Positions 46,812 through 54,704 of a stretch of 64,000 bases of DNA are shown here, piece by piece; within the stretch, counting starts at the first letter, position 1; each line of letters begins with the position of its first letter. The notes beneath the pieces were generated by a model. It was given only the letters and a program-made list of their open reading frames with translations, made no database searches and had not been told where the DNA came from. Location: positions 2,320,001 to 2,384,000 of the forward strand of contig LT629302.1 of the NCBI GenBank assembly GCA_900104375.1. Direction: 5' to 3'. The stretch comes from Flavobacteriaceae bacterium MAR_2010_188. GTDB lineage: Bacteria > Bacteroidota > Bacteroidia > Flavobacteriales > Flavobacteriaceae. Both the position numbers and the translations under genes were made by a program.

Positions 46812-48026
46812 CTATTTGAAAAACCTACTACCACTATTAAGCATACTCCTCAATAGCGGACTACAGCGATATCGATCTTCTCGATAGGTTTCATATAATG
46901 AATCTATTGTATTAACACACCAATCAATTCCTTTTTCATTTGCCCAAGCCAATAGACCTTTTGGATAATTAACCCCTTTGGTCATGGCATTGTCGATATC
47001 TTCTGCCGAGGCGATATTCCAAAATAGAGCATCGGCTGCTTCATTAATCAACATTACAAGGATTCTATTGAAAATTTCTGTTTTTAGTTCTGGTCCGGCA
47101 TTCATTGCACTTCTTACCACGATTTTACCAGCTTCATCATAGTCATAATAACCTTTTCCGGATTTTCTTCCAAGGTAACCGGCTTCTGCAAATCTTTTTT
47201 GGGTAAAGGAGGGCCTATATCTGGGGTCGTAGTAGAAGGCTTCAAATACAGTTTCGGTAACCGTATAGTTAATGTCGTTCCCAATAAAATCCATCAATTC
47301 AAAAGGTCCCATTTTAAATCCGCCCAAATCCCGCATACTCATATCGATAGTCTCAATATCTGCAATCCCTTCCTCATAGATCCGTAAAGACTCACCATAA
47401 AAAGGACGCGCCACTCTATTGACGATAAATCCTGGTGTATCCTTGGCCACCGCCACGGTCTTGCCCCAACTTTTAATTGTTTCAATAACAGCATCTAAAA
47501 CTACTTCCGAAGTCTGTATGGCCGGAATCACTTCAACCAGCTTCATTAAAGGTGCTGGATTAAAAAAATGTATCCCTAAACACCGTGCTGGTCTATTTAG
47601 ACTTGCTGCAATTGAGGCAATTGAGAGACTAGATGTATTAGAAGCAATGATACACTTATCAGAAACTATATTTTCTAAATCTGAAAAGACTTTTTGCTTA
47701 ATATCAAGGTTTTCGATTATGGCTTCAATGATTAAATCCGAATTCTTTAAGGCAGTTAAATGTTCAGAATATTCAATATTTCCTTGAATCCGGTTCTTTT
47801 CATTTTCATCGATTCTTCCTTTCTCAATTAATCGTAACAGAACCTTTTCCAAATTTGCTTTAGACATTCCTAGAGCAGCATTATTGGTATCAAAAACCAG
47901 AACTTTACAGTCCGCAGTAGCCGCAACTTGCGCAATGCCACTGCCCATAGTTCCTGCTCCAATTACTCCAACAAATTGGATTGTTGATTGCTGATTTTTG
48001 ATCGTTGATTGTTGATTTTCTGTCAT
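46812..48026 (-). CDS. paaH: 3-hydroxyacyl-CoA dehydrogenase
   Basis: The protein has 404 residues. Rossmann NAD site GVIGAGTMGSGIAQVA begins near residue 19, later than usual. HFFNPAPLMKLVEVI holds the catalytic His, and DTPGFIVNRVARPFY follows. It oxidises 3-hydroxyadipyl-CoA to 3-oxoadipyl-CoA. The first 17 residues (MTENQQSTIKNQQSTIQ) are coded by a 42-base array of six 7-base units (47979-48020), so the N-terminus has been extended by repeat expansion; a TIQ-proximal internal start is not available as ATG. Confidence 0.93.
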   Translation of the reverse strand: MTENQQSTIKNQQSTIQFVGVIGAGTMGSGIAQVAATADCKVLVFDTNNAALGMSKANLEKVLLRLIEKGRIDENEKNRIQGNIEYSEHLTALKNSDLIIEAIIENLDIKQKVFSDLENIVSDKCIIASNTSSLSIASIAASLNRPARCLGIHFFNPAPLMKLVEVIPAIQTSEVVLDAVIETIKSWGKTVAVAKDTPGFIVNRVARPFYGESLRIYEEGIADIETIDMSMRDLGGFKMGPFELMDFIGNDINYTVTETVFEAFYYDPRYRPSFTQKRFAEAGYLGRKSGKGYYDYDEAGKIVVRSAMNAGPELKTEIFNRILVMLINEAADALFWNIASAEDIDNAMTKGVNYPKGLLAWANEKGIDWCVNTIDSLYETYREDRYRCSPLLRSMLNSGSRFFK

Positions 48027-48062
48027 TTAATCCTTAAAAGTCTTGGTTCTTGGTTCTGGTTT
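47979..48062. repeat. Two 7-base tandem arrays at the paaH start and the dehydratase end
   Basis: Array A (47979-48020): gattgtt, gattgct, gattttt, gatcgtt, gattgtt, gattttc, read as the N-terminal codons of paaH on the other strand. Array B (48042-48062): cttggtt, cttggtt, ctggttt, abutting the stop codon of the upstream dehydratase gene (48063-48065). The words differ between arrays but the period is seven in both. Confidence 0.8.
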
Positions 48063-48998
48063 CTAAAACGGCAAGTTGCTTAAATCGACATTCCCGCCAG
48101 AAATGATTATCCCGATTTTTTTATTTTGAAATCTTTGCTTTTCTTTCATCAAGGCTGCAAATGGAACGGCGCTTGAAGGTTCGATGATAATCTTCATCCT
48201 TTCCCAAATAAGTTTCATCGCTTTAATGATTTCTTCTTCTTCAACCGTTATAATTTCCTTTATTTCATCTTTTATAATCGGAAAATTTCTATCTCCGAGA
48301 TTGGTCCTCAGTCCATCCGCAATTGTTTCTGCAGTTTCATTGGTTTCAATTTCACCACTTTTAAGGGAGCGATAGGCATCATCTGCATTGCTAGGCTCTG
48401 TGCCAATGACTTCACATTTATCTGAAAAATACTTTACAGCTAATGCAGAACCTGCGATTAGGCCACCGCCGCCAACAGGGACGAATATATAATCGAGGTC
48501 TGCTTGTTCCATCAACAATTCCATAGCCGCAGTACCTTGACCGTAAATCACTTCGTCATCGTTTGAAGGATGTATAAATGTTGCTCCTTTTTCAGTTCTA
48601 ACCTTTTCTGCCATTGCTTCGCGCGCTGCAGCAGTAGATTCACTTTCAATAATTTCACCACCATAACCTGCAACCGCGTATTTCTTCACCAATGGCGCAT
48701 TTTTCGGCATAACGATATAGGCTTTTACTCCTATTTTTCTAGCCGCCAAGGATAAAGCTTGAGCAAAATTTCCAGAAGAATGGGTTACTACTCCTTTTTC
48801 TCTGTCCTCTTCAGAAAGTTGTAAAATAGCGTTTGTAGCACCCCGCATTTTATACGCGCCCATTTTTTGAAAGTTTTCACACTTAAAAAAAACCTCTGCA
48901 CCTACCATTTCATTTAGGAGCATCGATGATAAAACAGTGGTATTGTGGATGTATGGCTTTATCCGTTCATGTACTTCTAACATTACTTCTTTGGTCAT
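48063..48998 (-). CDS. PLP-dependent threonine dehydratase / serine racemase-like enzyme
   Basis: The protein has 311 residues, fold-type II PLP enzyme. PLP lysine in GAYKMRGATNA near 48-58, SSGNFAQALSLAA, and glycine loop VPVGGGGLIAGSA. It lacks the C-terminal ACT-type regulatory domain of biosynthetic IlvA, so it resembles the short catabolic dehydratases and serine racemases. It is tightly packed in the paa run: its ATG follows the paaG stop directly... on the coding strand paaG ends TAG and this gene starts ATG with no gap. A role in phenylacetate breakdown is not known. Confidence 0.85.
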   Translation of the reverse strand: MTKEVMLEVHERIKPYIHNTTVLSSMLLNEMVGAEVFFKCENFQKMGAYKMRGATNAILQLSEEDREKGVVTHSSGNFAQALSLAARKIGVKAYIVMPKNAPLVKKYAVAGYGGEIIESESTAAAREAMAEKVRTEKGATFIHPSNDDEVIYGQGTAAMELLMEQADLDYIFVPVGGGGLIAGSALAVKYFSDKCEVIGTEPSNADDAYRSLKSGEIETNETAETIADGLRTNLGDRNFPIIKDEIKEIITVEEEEIIKAMKLIWERMKIIIEPSSAVPFAALMKEKQRFQNKKIGIIISGGNVDLSNLPF

Positions 48999-49781
48999 CT
49001 ACTTTCCTTTAAAATTAGGTTTTCTCTTTTCTATAAAGGCCGAAACTCCTTCTTTGTAATCTTCACTTTGGGCAGCTTCAATTTGAAACTTGGACTCCAA
49101 GTCCAGCTGACTTACCAATCCATTGGTCATCGATTGATTCAAAAGATGCTTAATCATACCTAATGCTTTAGTTGGAAGGTTTGCTAGTTTATTTGCAATT
49201 TCGTCAACTTCATTATTGTAATTTTCAGCGGAAAGCACCTTGTAAATCATCCCAATTCTTTCTGCTTCAGTGGCATTAATTTTATCTCCTAACATAGATA
49301 ATGCTGACGCTTTTTGAAACCCGATTAGACGAGGTAGAAAAAAAGTACCGCCACTATCAGGAATGAGTCCAATTAGACTGAAAGCCTGGATAAAACTCGC
49401 GTTTTCGTGCGCTACTACTATATCACAAGAAAGCGCAATGTTTGCCGCGGCACCTGCTGCAACTCCATTAACTGCTGCGAGAATGGGCTTATCAATCAAT
49501 CGGATTCGTCTAATAATGGGATTATAATGTTCATCCAAAATCTTTTGAAAACCTGGATTTAGATTCGGTGTCGTCACCTCTTTTAAATCCTGACCAGCAC
49601 CAAAAGCTTTTCCGCTCCCGGTGATTACAATTGCTCGTACCTCATCATCCTTTTCGCATTCATCCAACGTCTCTTGCAGAGCAAATGCCATTTCACGGTT
49701 GAAACTATTAAAGACCTCGGGACGATTTAACGTAATCGTCGCAATTTTGTTCTCTATATTAAGAAGTATGGTATTACTCAT
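48999..49781 (-). CDS. paaG: PaaG: ring-epoxide isomerase (2-(1,2-epoxy-dihydrophenyl)acetyl-CoA isomerase)
   Basis: The protein has 260 residues from ATG 49781, which overlaps the paaD stop (ATGA); an ATG three codons earlier is possible. Crotonase fold: AFGAGQDLKEV near 60-70 and AAGAAANIALSCDIVVA, then IGLIPDSGGTFFLPRLIG carrying the acidic residue typical of PaaG. It turns the ring epoxide into oxepin-CoA, the substrate of PaaZ. Confidence 0.93.
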   Translation of the reverse strand: MSNTILLNIENKIATITLNRPEVFNSFNREMAFALQETLDECEKDDEVRAIVITGSGKAFGAGQDLKEVTTPNLNPGFQKILDEHYNPIIRRIRLIDKPILAAVNGVAAGAAANIALSCDIVVAHENASFIQAFSLIGLIPDSGGTFFLPRLIGFQKASALSMLGDKINATEAERIGMIYKVLSAENYNNEVDEIANKLANLPTKALGMIKHLLNQSMTNGLVSQLDLESKFQIEAAQSEDYKEGVSAFIEKRKPNFKGK

Positions 49782-50290
49782 TTTAAGCATTTAAAATAAT
49801 CGAATGTTTCTTGGCATGTTTCGCATTTAAACATTGCCTTGCACGCCGTAGAGCCAAATTGGCTAATCATTTGCGTATTTGTGGAACCACAATTGGTACA
49901 TTTTAATATTTTCTTATTCCCGAGCAGTGCGTCTTTGTCCGCTGTAGCAGATAAAGGAGCAGCGACTCCGTATTTTTCTAGTGCCGCTCTACCTTTCGGG
50001 GTAATCCAGTCGGTTGTCCAAGCGGGCGCTAAGACCAATTCAATATGTGCGGTGTAGCCTGCTTCCTTTAGTGCGGATTTAACATCGTCCCCAATAACAT
50101 CCATTGCAGGACAGCCACTATAAGTTGGGGTCAATTCAACCGTTACTATTTTTCCATCGATTTTAACAGAACGAACAATACCCATATCCATTATTGACAG
50201 AACCGGAATTTCAGGGTCAAAGACTTGTTCCAGAATCGGAATCAATTCTTTAGAAATCTCTTGCTCTTTTATGTTTTTTGTTTCGTTCAC
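49778..50290 (-). CDS. paaD: Phenylacetyl-CoA epoxidase subunit PaaD
   Basis: The protein has 170 residues. MIP18/DUF59-type N-terminal domain (ILEQVFDPEIPVLSIMDMGIVR, TYSGCPAMDVI) followed by a zinc-ribbon-like C-terminus with CTNCG and CETCQ pairs. PaaD is needed for assembly or iron-sulfur maturation of the PaaABCE epoxidase. It lies directly between paaC and paaG. Confidence 0.95.
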   Translation of the reverse strand: MNETKNIKEQEISKELIPILEQVFDPEIPVLSIMDMGIVRSVKIDGKIVTVELTPTYSGCPAMDVIGDDVKSALKEAGYTAHIELVLAPAWTTDWITPKGRAALEKYGVAAPLSATADKDALLGNKKILKCTNCGSTNTQMISQFGSTACKAMFKCETCQETFDYFKCLK

Positions 50291-50339
50291 TGATTTATTT
50301 TCACCTTTGTAAAGGATTCCTGCCTTCGCAGAAATTGTG

Positions 50340-51092
50340 TTACCATTCCATATTTGGATAGGTGCGCTGCATATATTGTAAATCGTTTAAAAGGTAACCC
50401 ATATGTTCGGTATGAATCCCTTCTTTTCCTCCCTTTTGAAAATATTTTGATTCGGGAATTCTTATAGTTGCTTCTTCTAGTATTGAATTTACCTCAGAAT
50501 AGTAAGATTCCTTTAATTTTGAAACATCCACCCCAATTCCTTCTTCAACCATTCTCATTTCATTTTCGGTCAATAGGAAAAGCTCATTGGTATAAGGCCA
50601 TAAATCATTAATCGCCTTTTGCATTCGTTGATGGCTTTCGTCGGTACCGTCTCCCAATCTCTTTACCCAATCGGAAGAAAATCTTTTATGATAGGTAACT
50701 TCCTTTAATGATTTTGTCGCAATTGCTGAAAGTTTCATATCATGGCTCTTTTCTAATTCTTTCAAAAATGGCAAGTGGTAAGAATCAAATAAAAATTGTT
50801 TTCCGATGGTAAACGCGAAATCATTATTAGGCTGTTCAACCAATAGAACGTTTACATATTCTCGTTCAGTTCGAAGCATTGCAATATCGTCTTCGGTCCT
50901 ACCATCTGCCATCAATTTGGCAGCATACTGATAATAATTACGAACCTGGCCCAATAAGTCAAGTGAGATATTTGTGCATGCAATGTCGGTTTCCAGATTG
51001 GGACCATGACCGCATAATTCGCCAAGACGCTGGCCTAAGATTAAACTGTTGTCTGCGATTCCGAGGATGTAATTGTATAAGTTTTTATTCAT
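50340..51092 (-). CDS. paaC: Phenylacetyl-CoA epoxidase subunit PaaC
   Basis: The protein has 250 residues, all-helical ferritin-like protein: DNSLILGQRLGELCGHGPNLETDIA near the start, LLGQVRNYYQYAA, TYHKRFSSDWVKRLGDGT, and HTEHMGYLLNDLQYMQRTYP at the C-terminus. PaaC is the structural partner of the catalytic PaaA. The upstream gap to paaB is filled by four-helix-bundle cassette 2. The gap downstream to paaD holds a small palindrome (ttcctgccttcgcagaaat). Confidence 0.95.
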   Translation of the reverse strand: MNKNLYNYILGIADNSLILGQRLGELCGHGPNLETDIACTNISLDLLGQVRNYYQYAAKLMADGRTEDDIAMLRTEREYVNVLLVEQPNNDFAFTIGKQFLFDSYHLPFLKELEKSHDMKLSAIATKSLKEVTYHKRFSSDWVKRLGDGTDESHQRMQKAINDLWPYTNELFLLTENEMRMVEEGIGVDVSKLKESYYSEVNSILEEATIRIPESKYFQKGGKEGIHTEHMGYLLNDLQYMQRTYPNMEW

Positions 51093-51107
51093 TTTTTAAT
51101 ACTATAA

Positions 51108-51529
51108 CTTGAAGTTGAAGTTGAAGTTGAATTTATTTAGAGTTTTTCAACATCGTTACAACTATTCTAATTAATTGGTCGATTTCGTTCTTTAATTCAC
51201 TCAAATTAGTTTTAGGAAATAATCCTGCCTTACTTTGAATGTTAAGATTTCTTTCGCACTCTCTCAGCTCTTTCAAGCATATTCTTAATTTATTTATTTT
51301 ATCTTTTGAAGTACCAGCTCCTAATACTTCTCCATAATTTAAAGCGGAAGAACATGATGAACGGATAAGTTGCTTTGCTAGATAATCGCCGGAATAAGAC
51401 TCAGGTCTTTTATCGTATAACATTATAATATTTGCGGCAAAACTTTCTAACCTGTCGCTTAAATCGTATCTCGCTTCACTCATTCTTTATAAGTACTGTC
51501 AACTTCATCAAATTCAACTTCAACTTCAA
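51108..51529. mobile_element. Four-helix-bundle cassette 2 with inverted 6-base repeat arrays
   Basis: The left array (51108-51134) reads inward cttgaa, gttgaa, gttgaa, gttgaa, ttt. The right array on the complement (51529-51510) ends in the same inward 20 bases, giving a perfect inverted repeat of 51115-51134 with 51510-51529. One gene (51133-51483) lies inside. The element exactly fills the paaB-paaC junction: the right arm is seven bases from the paaB stop. It has the same build as cassette 1 with different repeat words and a 6-base period. No target duplication is seen. Confidence 0.65.
51133..51483 (-). CDS. Four-helix-bundle protein (second, diverged copy)
   Basis: The protein has 116 residues, helical: YDLSDRLESFAANIIMLYDK, LAKQLIRSSCSSALNYGEV, INKLRICLKELRECERNL and a final ELKNEIDQLIRIVVTMLKNSK. 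It is the family of IVS-type four-helix-bundle proteins (PF05635/TIGR02436) but of a clearly different subgroup from the copy at 46402-46788. It interrupts the paaABCDE epoxidase genes between paaB and paaC. The stop codon lies in the left repeat array. Confidence 0.88.
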   Translation of the reverse strand: MSEARYDLSDRLESFAANIIMLYDKRPESYSGDYLAKQLIRSSCSSALNYGEVLGAGTSKDKINKLRICLKELRECERNLNIQSKAGLFPKTNLSELKNEIDQLIRIVVTMLKNSK

Positions 51530-51536
51530 ATTCGTC

Positions 51537-51821
51537 CTACATATGCTTCACCTCATCGGGCAATTCATAAAAAGTAGGATGTCTATAAACTTTATCCTGT
51601 GCTGGCTCAAACATTTCGCCATTGTGTTCAGGGTTCGAAGCCGTGATGTGTTTGGATTCTACCACCCAAATACTTACTCCCTCATTTCTTCTGGTGTAAA
51701 CATCCCGTGCATTTTCCATTGCCATTTCTGCATCTGCAGCATGCAGACTTCCAAAATGTCTATGTTCCAGTCCGTTTTTGCTTCTTACGAAGACTTCCCA
51801 AAGTGGCCAGTTTTTTTTCAT
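51537..51821 (-). CDS. paaB: Phenylacetyl-CoA epoxidase subunit PaaB
   Basis: The protein has 94 residues from ATG 51821 (MKKNWPLWEVFVRSKNGLEH), the normal PaaB length and start. GSLHAADAEMAMENARDVYTRR and the VVESKHITAS block are characteristic. The reading frame stays open to 51980 through an inserted repeat (51828-51890), but that extension is not PaaB. PaaB bridges the PaaAC dimers. Confidence 0.95.
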   Translation of the reverse strand: MKKNWPLWEVFVRSKNGLEHRHFGSLHAADAEMAMENARDVYTRRNEGVSIWVVESKHITASNPEHNGEMFEPAQDKVYRHPTFYELPDEVKHM

Positions 51822-51827
51822 CTTGTG

Positions 51828-51890
51828 CCCGCGAAGGCGGGTATTTTTTAAATTGATTCTATTTGTGAGATGCTGAAACAAGTTCAGCAT
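51828..51890. repeat. Palindromic repeats between paaA and paaB
   Basis: There are two hairpins: cccgc-gaag-gcggg (51828-51841), and atgctgaa-acaag-ttcagcat (51870-51890). On the coding strand the second reads through as VMLNLFQHLT in frame with paaB, a familiar signature of dispersed repeats of this type. They separate paaA from paaB by 89 bases. Confidence 0.7.
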
Positions 51891-51910
51891 GACATTACAG
51901 TTTAAGCCTT

Positions 51911-52867
51911 TTAAATTGCCTCTCTTTCTTTTCTTTCTACACGTTTCTCGGCATAAGTAACCGCAGCGTCCCTCACCCATTCTCCTTCATCCCAAGCTTC
52001 AACTCTATCTTTAATTCTTTCTTTATTACATGGTCCATGACCTTTTACGACTTGCCAAAATTCGTCCCAGTCGATTGCGCCGAAATCATAATGGCCAGTT
52101 TCATCATTAAACTTTAAATCTGGGTCTGGTACAGTAATTCCTAAAATATCTGCTTGGGGAACGGTCTGGTCAATAAATTGCTGACGCAAATCATCATTGG
52201 ATTTTCTTTTGAGCTTCCACTTCATAGATTGTTCTGTGTGCACAGATTGGTCATCCGTCGGCCCGAGCATCATTAGCGCTGGCCACCACCATCTATTTAG
52301 TGCATCTTGAGCCATTGCTTTTTGTTCTTCTGTTCCTCGACAAAGCTTAAGCATAATCTCGTAACCTTGTCTTTGATGAAAACTTTCTTCTTTGCAAACC
52401 CTAACCATGGCGCGTGCGTAAGGCCCAAAAGAGGTACTGCATAATGGAACCTGATTGATTATTGCAGCACCGTCTACCAACCATCCAATGGCTCCAATAT
52501 CTGCCCAGGTCAAGGTTGGGTAATTAAATATGCTTGAATATTTCGCCTTTCCTGTATGCAATTGCTCGTACATTTCATCTCGAGAAATCCCTAGCGTTTC
52601 AGTGGCACTGTATAAATAAAGACCGTGACCTGCTTCATCTTGAACCTTTGCCAATAATGCAACTTTCCTTCTTAAGGATGGCGCACGACTGATCCAGTTA
52701 CCTTCTGGCAACATGCCTACAATTTCAGAATGGGCATGCTGTGACATCTGCCTAATATGCGTCTGTCTGTATTTTTCTGGCATCCAATCTTTGGGCTCGA
52801 TTTTTTCATCGCGAGCGATGCGAGCTTCAAATTGTTCTTCTAGATTTTTTATTTGTTCGTCACTCAT
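51911..52867 (-). CDS. paaA: Phenylacetyl-CoA epoxidase catalytic subunit PaaA
   Basis: The protein has 318 residues, diiron ferritin-like enzyme. Iron-ligand helices are seen in [23 protein letters not shown] (Glu and ExxH) and [18 protein letters not shown] (Glu and ExxH), plus [16 protein letters not shown]. It adds one oxygen atom to the phenyl ring of phenylacetyl-CoA. It is the second gene of the run, after paaE. Confidence 0.96.
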   Translation of the reverse strand: MSDEQIKNLEEQFEARIARDEKIEPKDWMPEKYRQTHIRQMSQHAHSEIVGMLPEGNWISRAPSLRRKVALLAKVQDEAGHGLYLYSATETLGISRDEMYEQLHTGKAKYSSIFNYPTLTWADIGAIGWLVDGAAIINQVPLCSTSFGPYARAMVRVCKEESFHQRQGYEIMLKLCRGTEEQKAMAQDALNRWWWPALMMLGPTDDQSVHTEQSMKWKLKRKSNDDLRQQFIDQTVPQADILGITVPDPDLKFNDETGHYDFGAIDWDEFWQVVKGHGPCNKERIKDRVEAWDEGEWVRDAAVTYAEKRVERKEREAI

Positions 52868-52956
52868 AATTCGTGAGTTTTAATTTTTTATTTATTAAGC
52901 CTAAATTTTGAAGAGATTCCCGAATTCTCGGGAATGCTCAAAAGCCAAAAGCTTGC

Positions 52957-54030
52957 TCACACATCAAAATCGACCACCACTTTTTCGCTAGTTGGGACCG
53001 CTTGGCAGCTTAACACATAGTTTTGGGCGACCTCTTTATCTTCAAGCGCATAATTCTTTTTCATCTTAACACTGCCTTCCTTCAATTTACATTTACAAGT
53101 GCTGCAAACCCCACCTTTACAGGCATAGGGCAAATCTGCTCCCGCTGCTAGTGCGCCATCAAGAATATTATCGAAATCGTCATCCATTGTAAAATGGAAT
53201 TCCTTCCCGCCATCTATAATGGTAACCTTGGTGCCTTCCTTTCTATCGATTAAGGCTTCGGCAATCTGCCTTTCTTCATCTTCGGAACTTCCACTGAAAA
53301 ATAGCTCGTAATGAATTTTTTCTTTAGGAAGACCAGCTTCTACCAACTCATCCCTAATTAAAAAAATCATCTGTTGTGGACCACATATAAAACAATGGTC
53401 GGTATCTTCAATATCGATAAACCGGTTGGTCAGGATAGATAACTTTTCCTTATCGAACCTTCCATTTAAAAATGGAATATCGCGTTGTTCTTTGGTCAAG
53501 AAATAAAAGACCTGAAAACGTCCGAAGAACTCGTTCTTTAATTGCTCGATTTCTTCCTTAAAGATAATGGATTTAACAGTACGATTCAAGTAAAACAACT
53601 TGAAGGTACTCTGTGGCTCTGTGTGTAAATGGGTCTTTATAATCGATAGAAGCGGGGTTATACCACTACCGGCAGCAAAGCCGATATAGTTATTAGCCGC
53701 ATATTGATCAATTTCAACAAAAAATTCACCATGCGGTGGCATTATTTGAAGTGAGTCACCTTTCTTTAATTCATTAAAGGCAAAGTTTGAAAAAACGCCA
53801 TCGCGGATGGTTTTTACTGCAACCGTCCATTTTTTATCGATAGGGCTCGAACAAAGCGAATAATTACGCCTTACATCTTCGCCATTTATAGTTTTTCTAA
53901 GTGTAATATGCTGACCTTGTCGGTACTTAAATTTGTTTTGTAGCTCGTCAGGAATCTCAAAGCCAACCACTACGCAGTCCTTCGTTTCCTTATAAATTTC
54001 GCTAACCTTGATATCGTACCAATCTGCCAT
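52957..54030 (-). CDS. paaE: Phenylacetyl-CoA epoxidase reductase subunit PaaE
   Basis: The protein has 357 residues. FAD domain (RQGQHITLRKTINGEDVRRNYSLCS near 40), NAD(P)H domain (GFAAGSGITPLLSIIKT near 122), and a C-terminal plant-type 2Fe-2S ferredoxin domain with CKGGVCSTCKC and a later Cys in VLSCQ. It passes electrons from NAD(P)H to PaaA. It is the first gene of the run here (paaE before paaA). The downstream gap holds a ttcccgaattctcgggaa palindrome near 52917-52934. Confidence 0.95.
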   Translation of the reverse strand: MADWYDIKVSEIYKETKDCVVVGFEIPDELQNKFKYRQGQHITLRKTINGEDVRRNYSLCSSPIDKKWTVAVKTIRDGVFSNFAFNELKKGDSLQIMPPHGEFFVEIDQYAANNYIGFAAGSGITPLLSIIKTHLHTEPQSTFKLFYLNRTVKSIIFKEEIEQLKNEFFGRFQVFYFLTKEQRDIPFLNGRFDKEKLSILTNRFIDIEDTDHCFICGPQQMIFLIRDELVEAGLPKEKIHYELFFSGSSEDEERQIAEALIDRKEGTKVTIIDGGKEFHFTMDDDFDNILDGALAAGADLPYACKGGVCSTCKCKLKEGSVKMKKNYALEDKEVAQNYVLSCQAVPTSEKVVVDFDV

Positions 54031-54040
54031 AAGAATAATG

Positions 54041-54058
54041 AACTAACGTTTGTTAGTT
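54041..54058 (-). promoter_or_regulatory. Probable PaaR operator
   Basis: Perfect inverted repeat aactaac-gttt-gttagtt, 11 bases before the paaE ATG and directly downstream of a -7 box at 54066-54073. A TetR-family dimer is the expected ligand. PaaR-type repressors are known to be released by phenylacetyl-CoA; whether this protein responds to it is inferred. Confidence 0.75.
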
Positions 54059-54065
54059 TGATATA

Positions 54066-54073
54066 CAAATATA
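54066..54073 (-). promoter_or_regulatory. -7 box of the paa operon
   Basis: The complement reads TATATTTG, a perfect TAnnTTTG. Transcription would start near 54058-54060, inside the operator. A -33 TTTG is not present 19 bases upstream, where the end of the paaR gene lies, so the promoter may be weak or activator-helped. Confidence 0.7.
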
Positions 54074-54090
54074 GAGAAAATTATATATAA

Positions 54091-54657
54091 CTATTTGTTA
54101 ATTCCTTCAATCAGGACTAGGCTTAAGTCTGAAGCTAAAGTTGGAATATTGAGATTTTCTTTCTTAGGAATCCAGAGATATAAGGAACGCAGGGTTGAAA
54201 GGACAGAAAAAAGCATCACCTCTACATCCAAATCCATAAATTCATTTCTTTCAATACCTTGTTTCAGAATCTTGCGGAAGCGCTCTTCGTATTTGTTTCT
54301 TAGCTCTAAATAATATTCCAGTTTATCCTCTAGGTGCATCCAATCATTATTAAGCGAAGCCATTCCATAAGGATTTTCACTTGTAATAATTACATGGAGT
54401 TTTACGATTGCCCTTAATTTATCTGAAGCTGATAGATTATTCTCCTCGATTTCTTTAATACCTTCAGTAAAATCTTCCGCGATAGAAATGATGATTTCTT
54501 TTAATATCTCTTGTTTTGAATTGATGTGGTTGTAAAGACTGGCCGCCTTTATCCCCAACTCGGTCGCCAAGTCCCGCATGGTTACCGCACTGTAGCCACG
54601 TTCCTTAAATAATTTGGATGCAGTATTAATAATTTGGCTCTTCCTATTGTCTTGCAT
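54091..54657 (-). CDS. paaR: TetR/AcrR-family repressor of the paa genes
   Basis: The protein has 188 residues. N-terminal helix-turn-helix (about 8-54: IINTASKLFKERGYSAVTMRDLATELGIKAASLYNHINSK) is a typical TetR DNA-binding domain; the rest is the helical ligand-binding half. It lies immediately upstream of paaE on the same strand, with an inverted-repeat operator in the 60-base gap. The likely inducer is phenylacetyl-CoA. The name rests on family plus position. Confidence 0.88.
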   Translation of the reverse strand: MQDNRKSQIINTASKLFKERGYSAVTMRDLATELGIKAASLYNHINSKQEILKEIIISIAEDFTEGIKEIEENNLSASDKLRAIVKLHVIITSENPYGMASLNNDWMHLEDKLEYYLELRNKYEERFRKILKQGIERNEFMDLDVEVMLFSVLSTLRSLYLWIPKKENLNIPTLASDLSLVLIEGINK

Positions 54658-54704
54658 TCTTTTCTTTCTATCTATTTCTGTAAATTTATAGAAAATGAGA
54701 GACT

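Noticed and set aside
51822-51980. N-terminal extension of PaaB in the open frame
   Set aside because: The extension is read from an inserted palindromic repeat and overlaps paaA; the normal PaaB start is ATG 51821.
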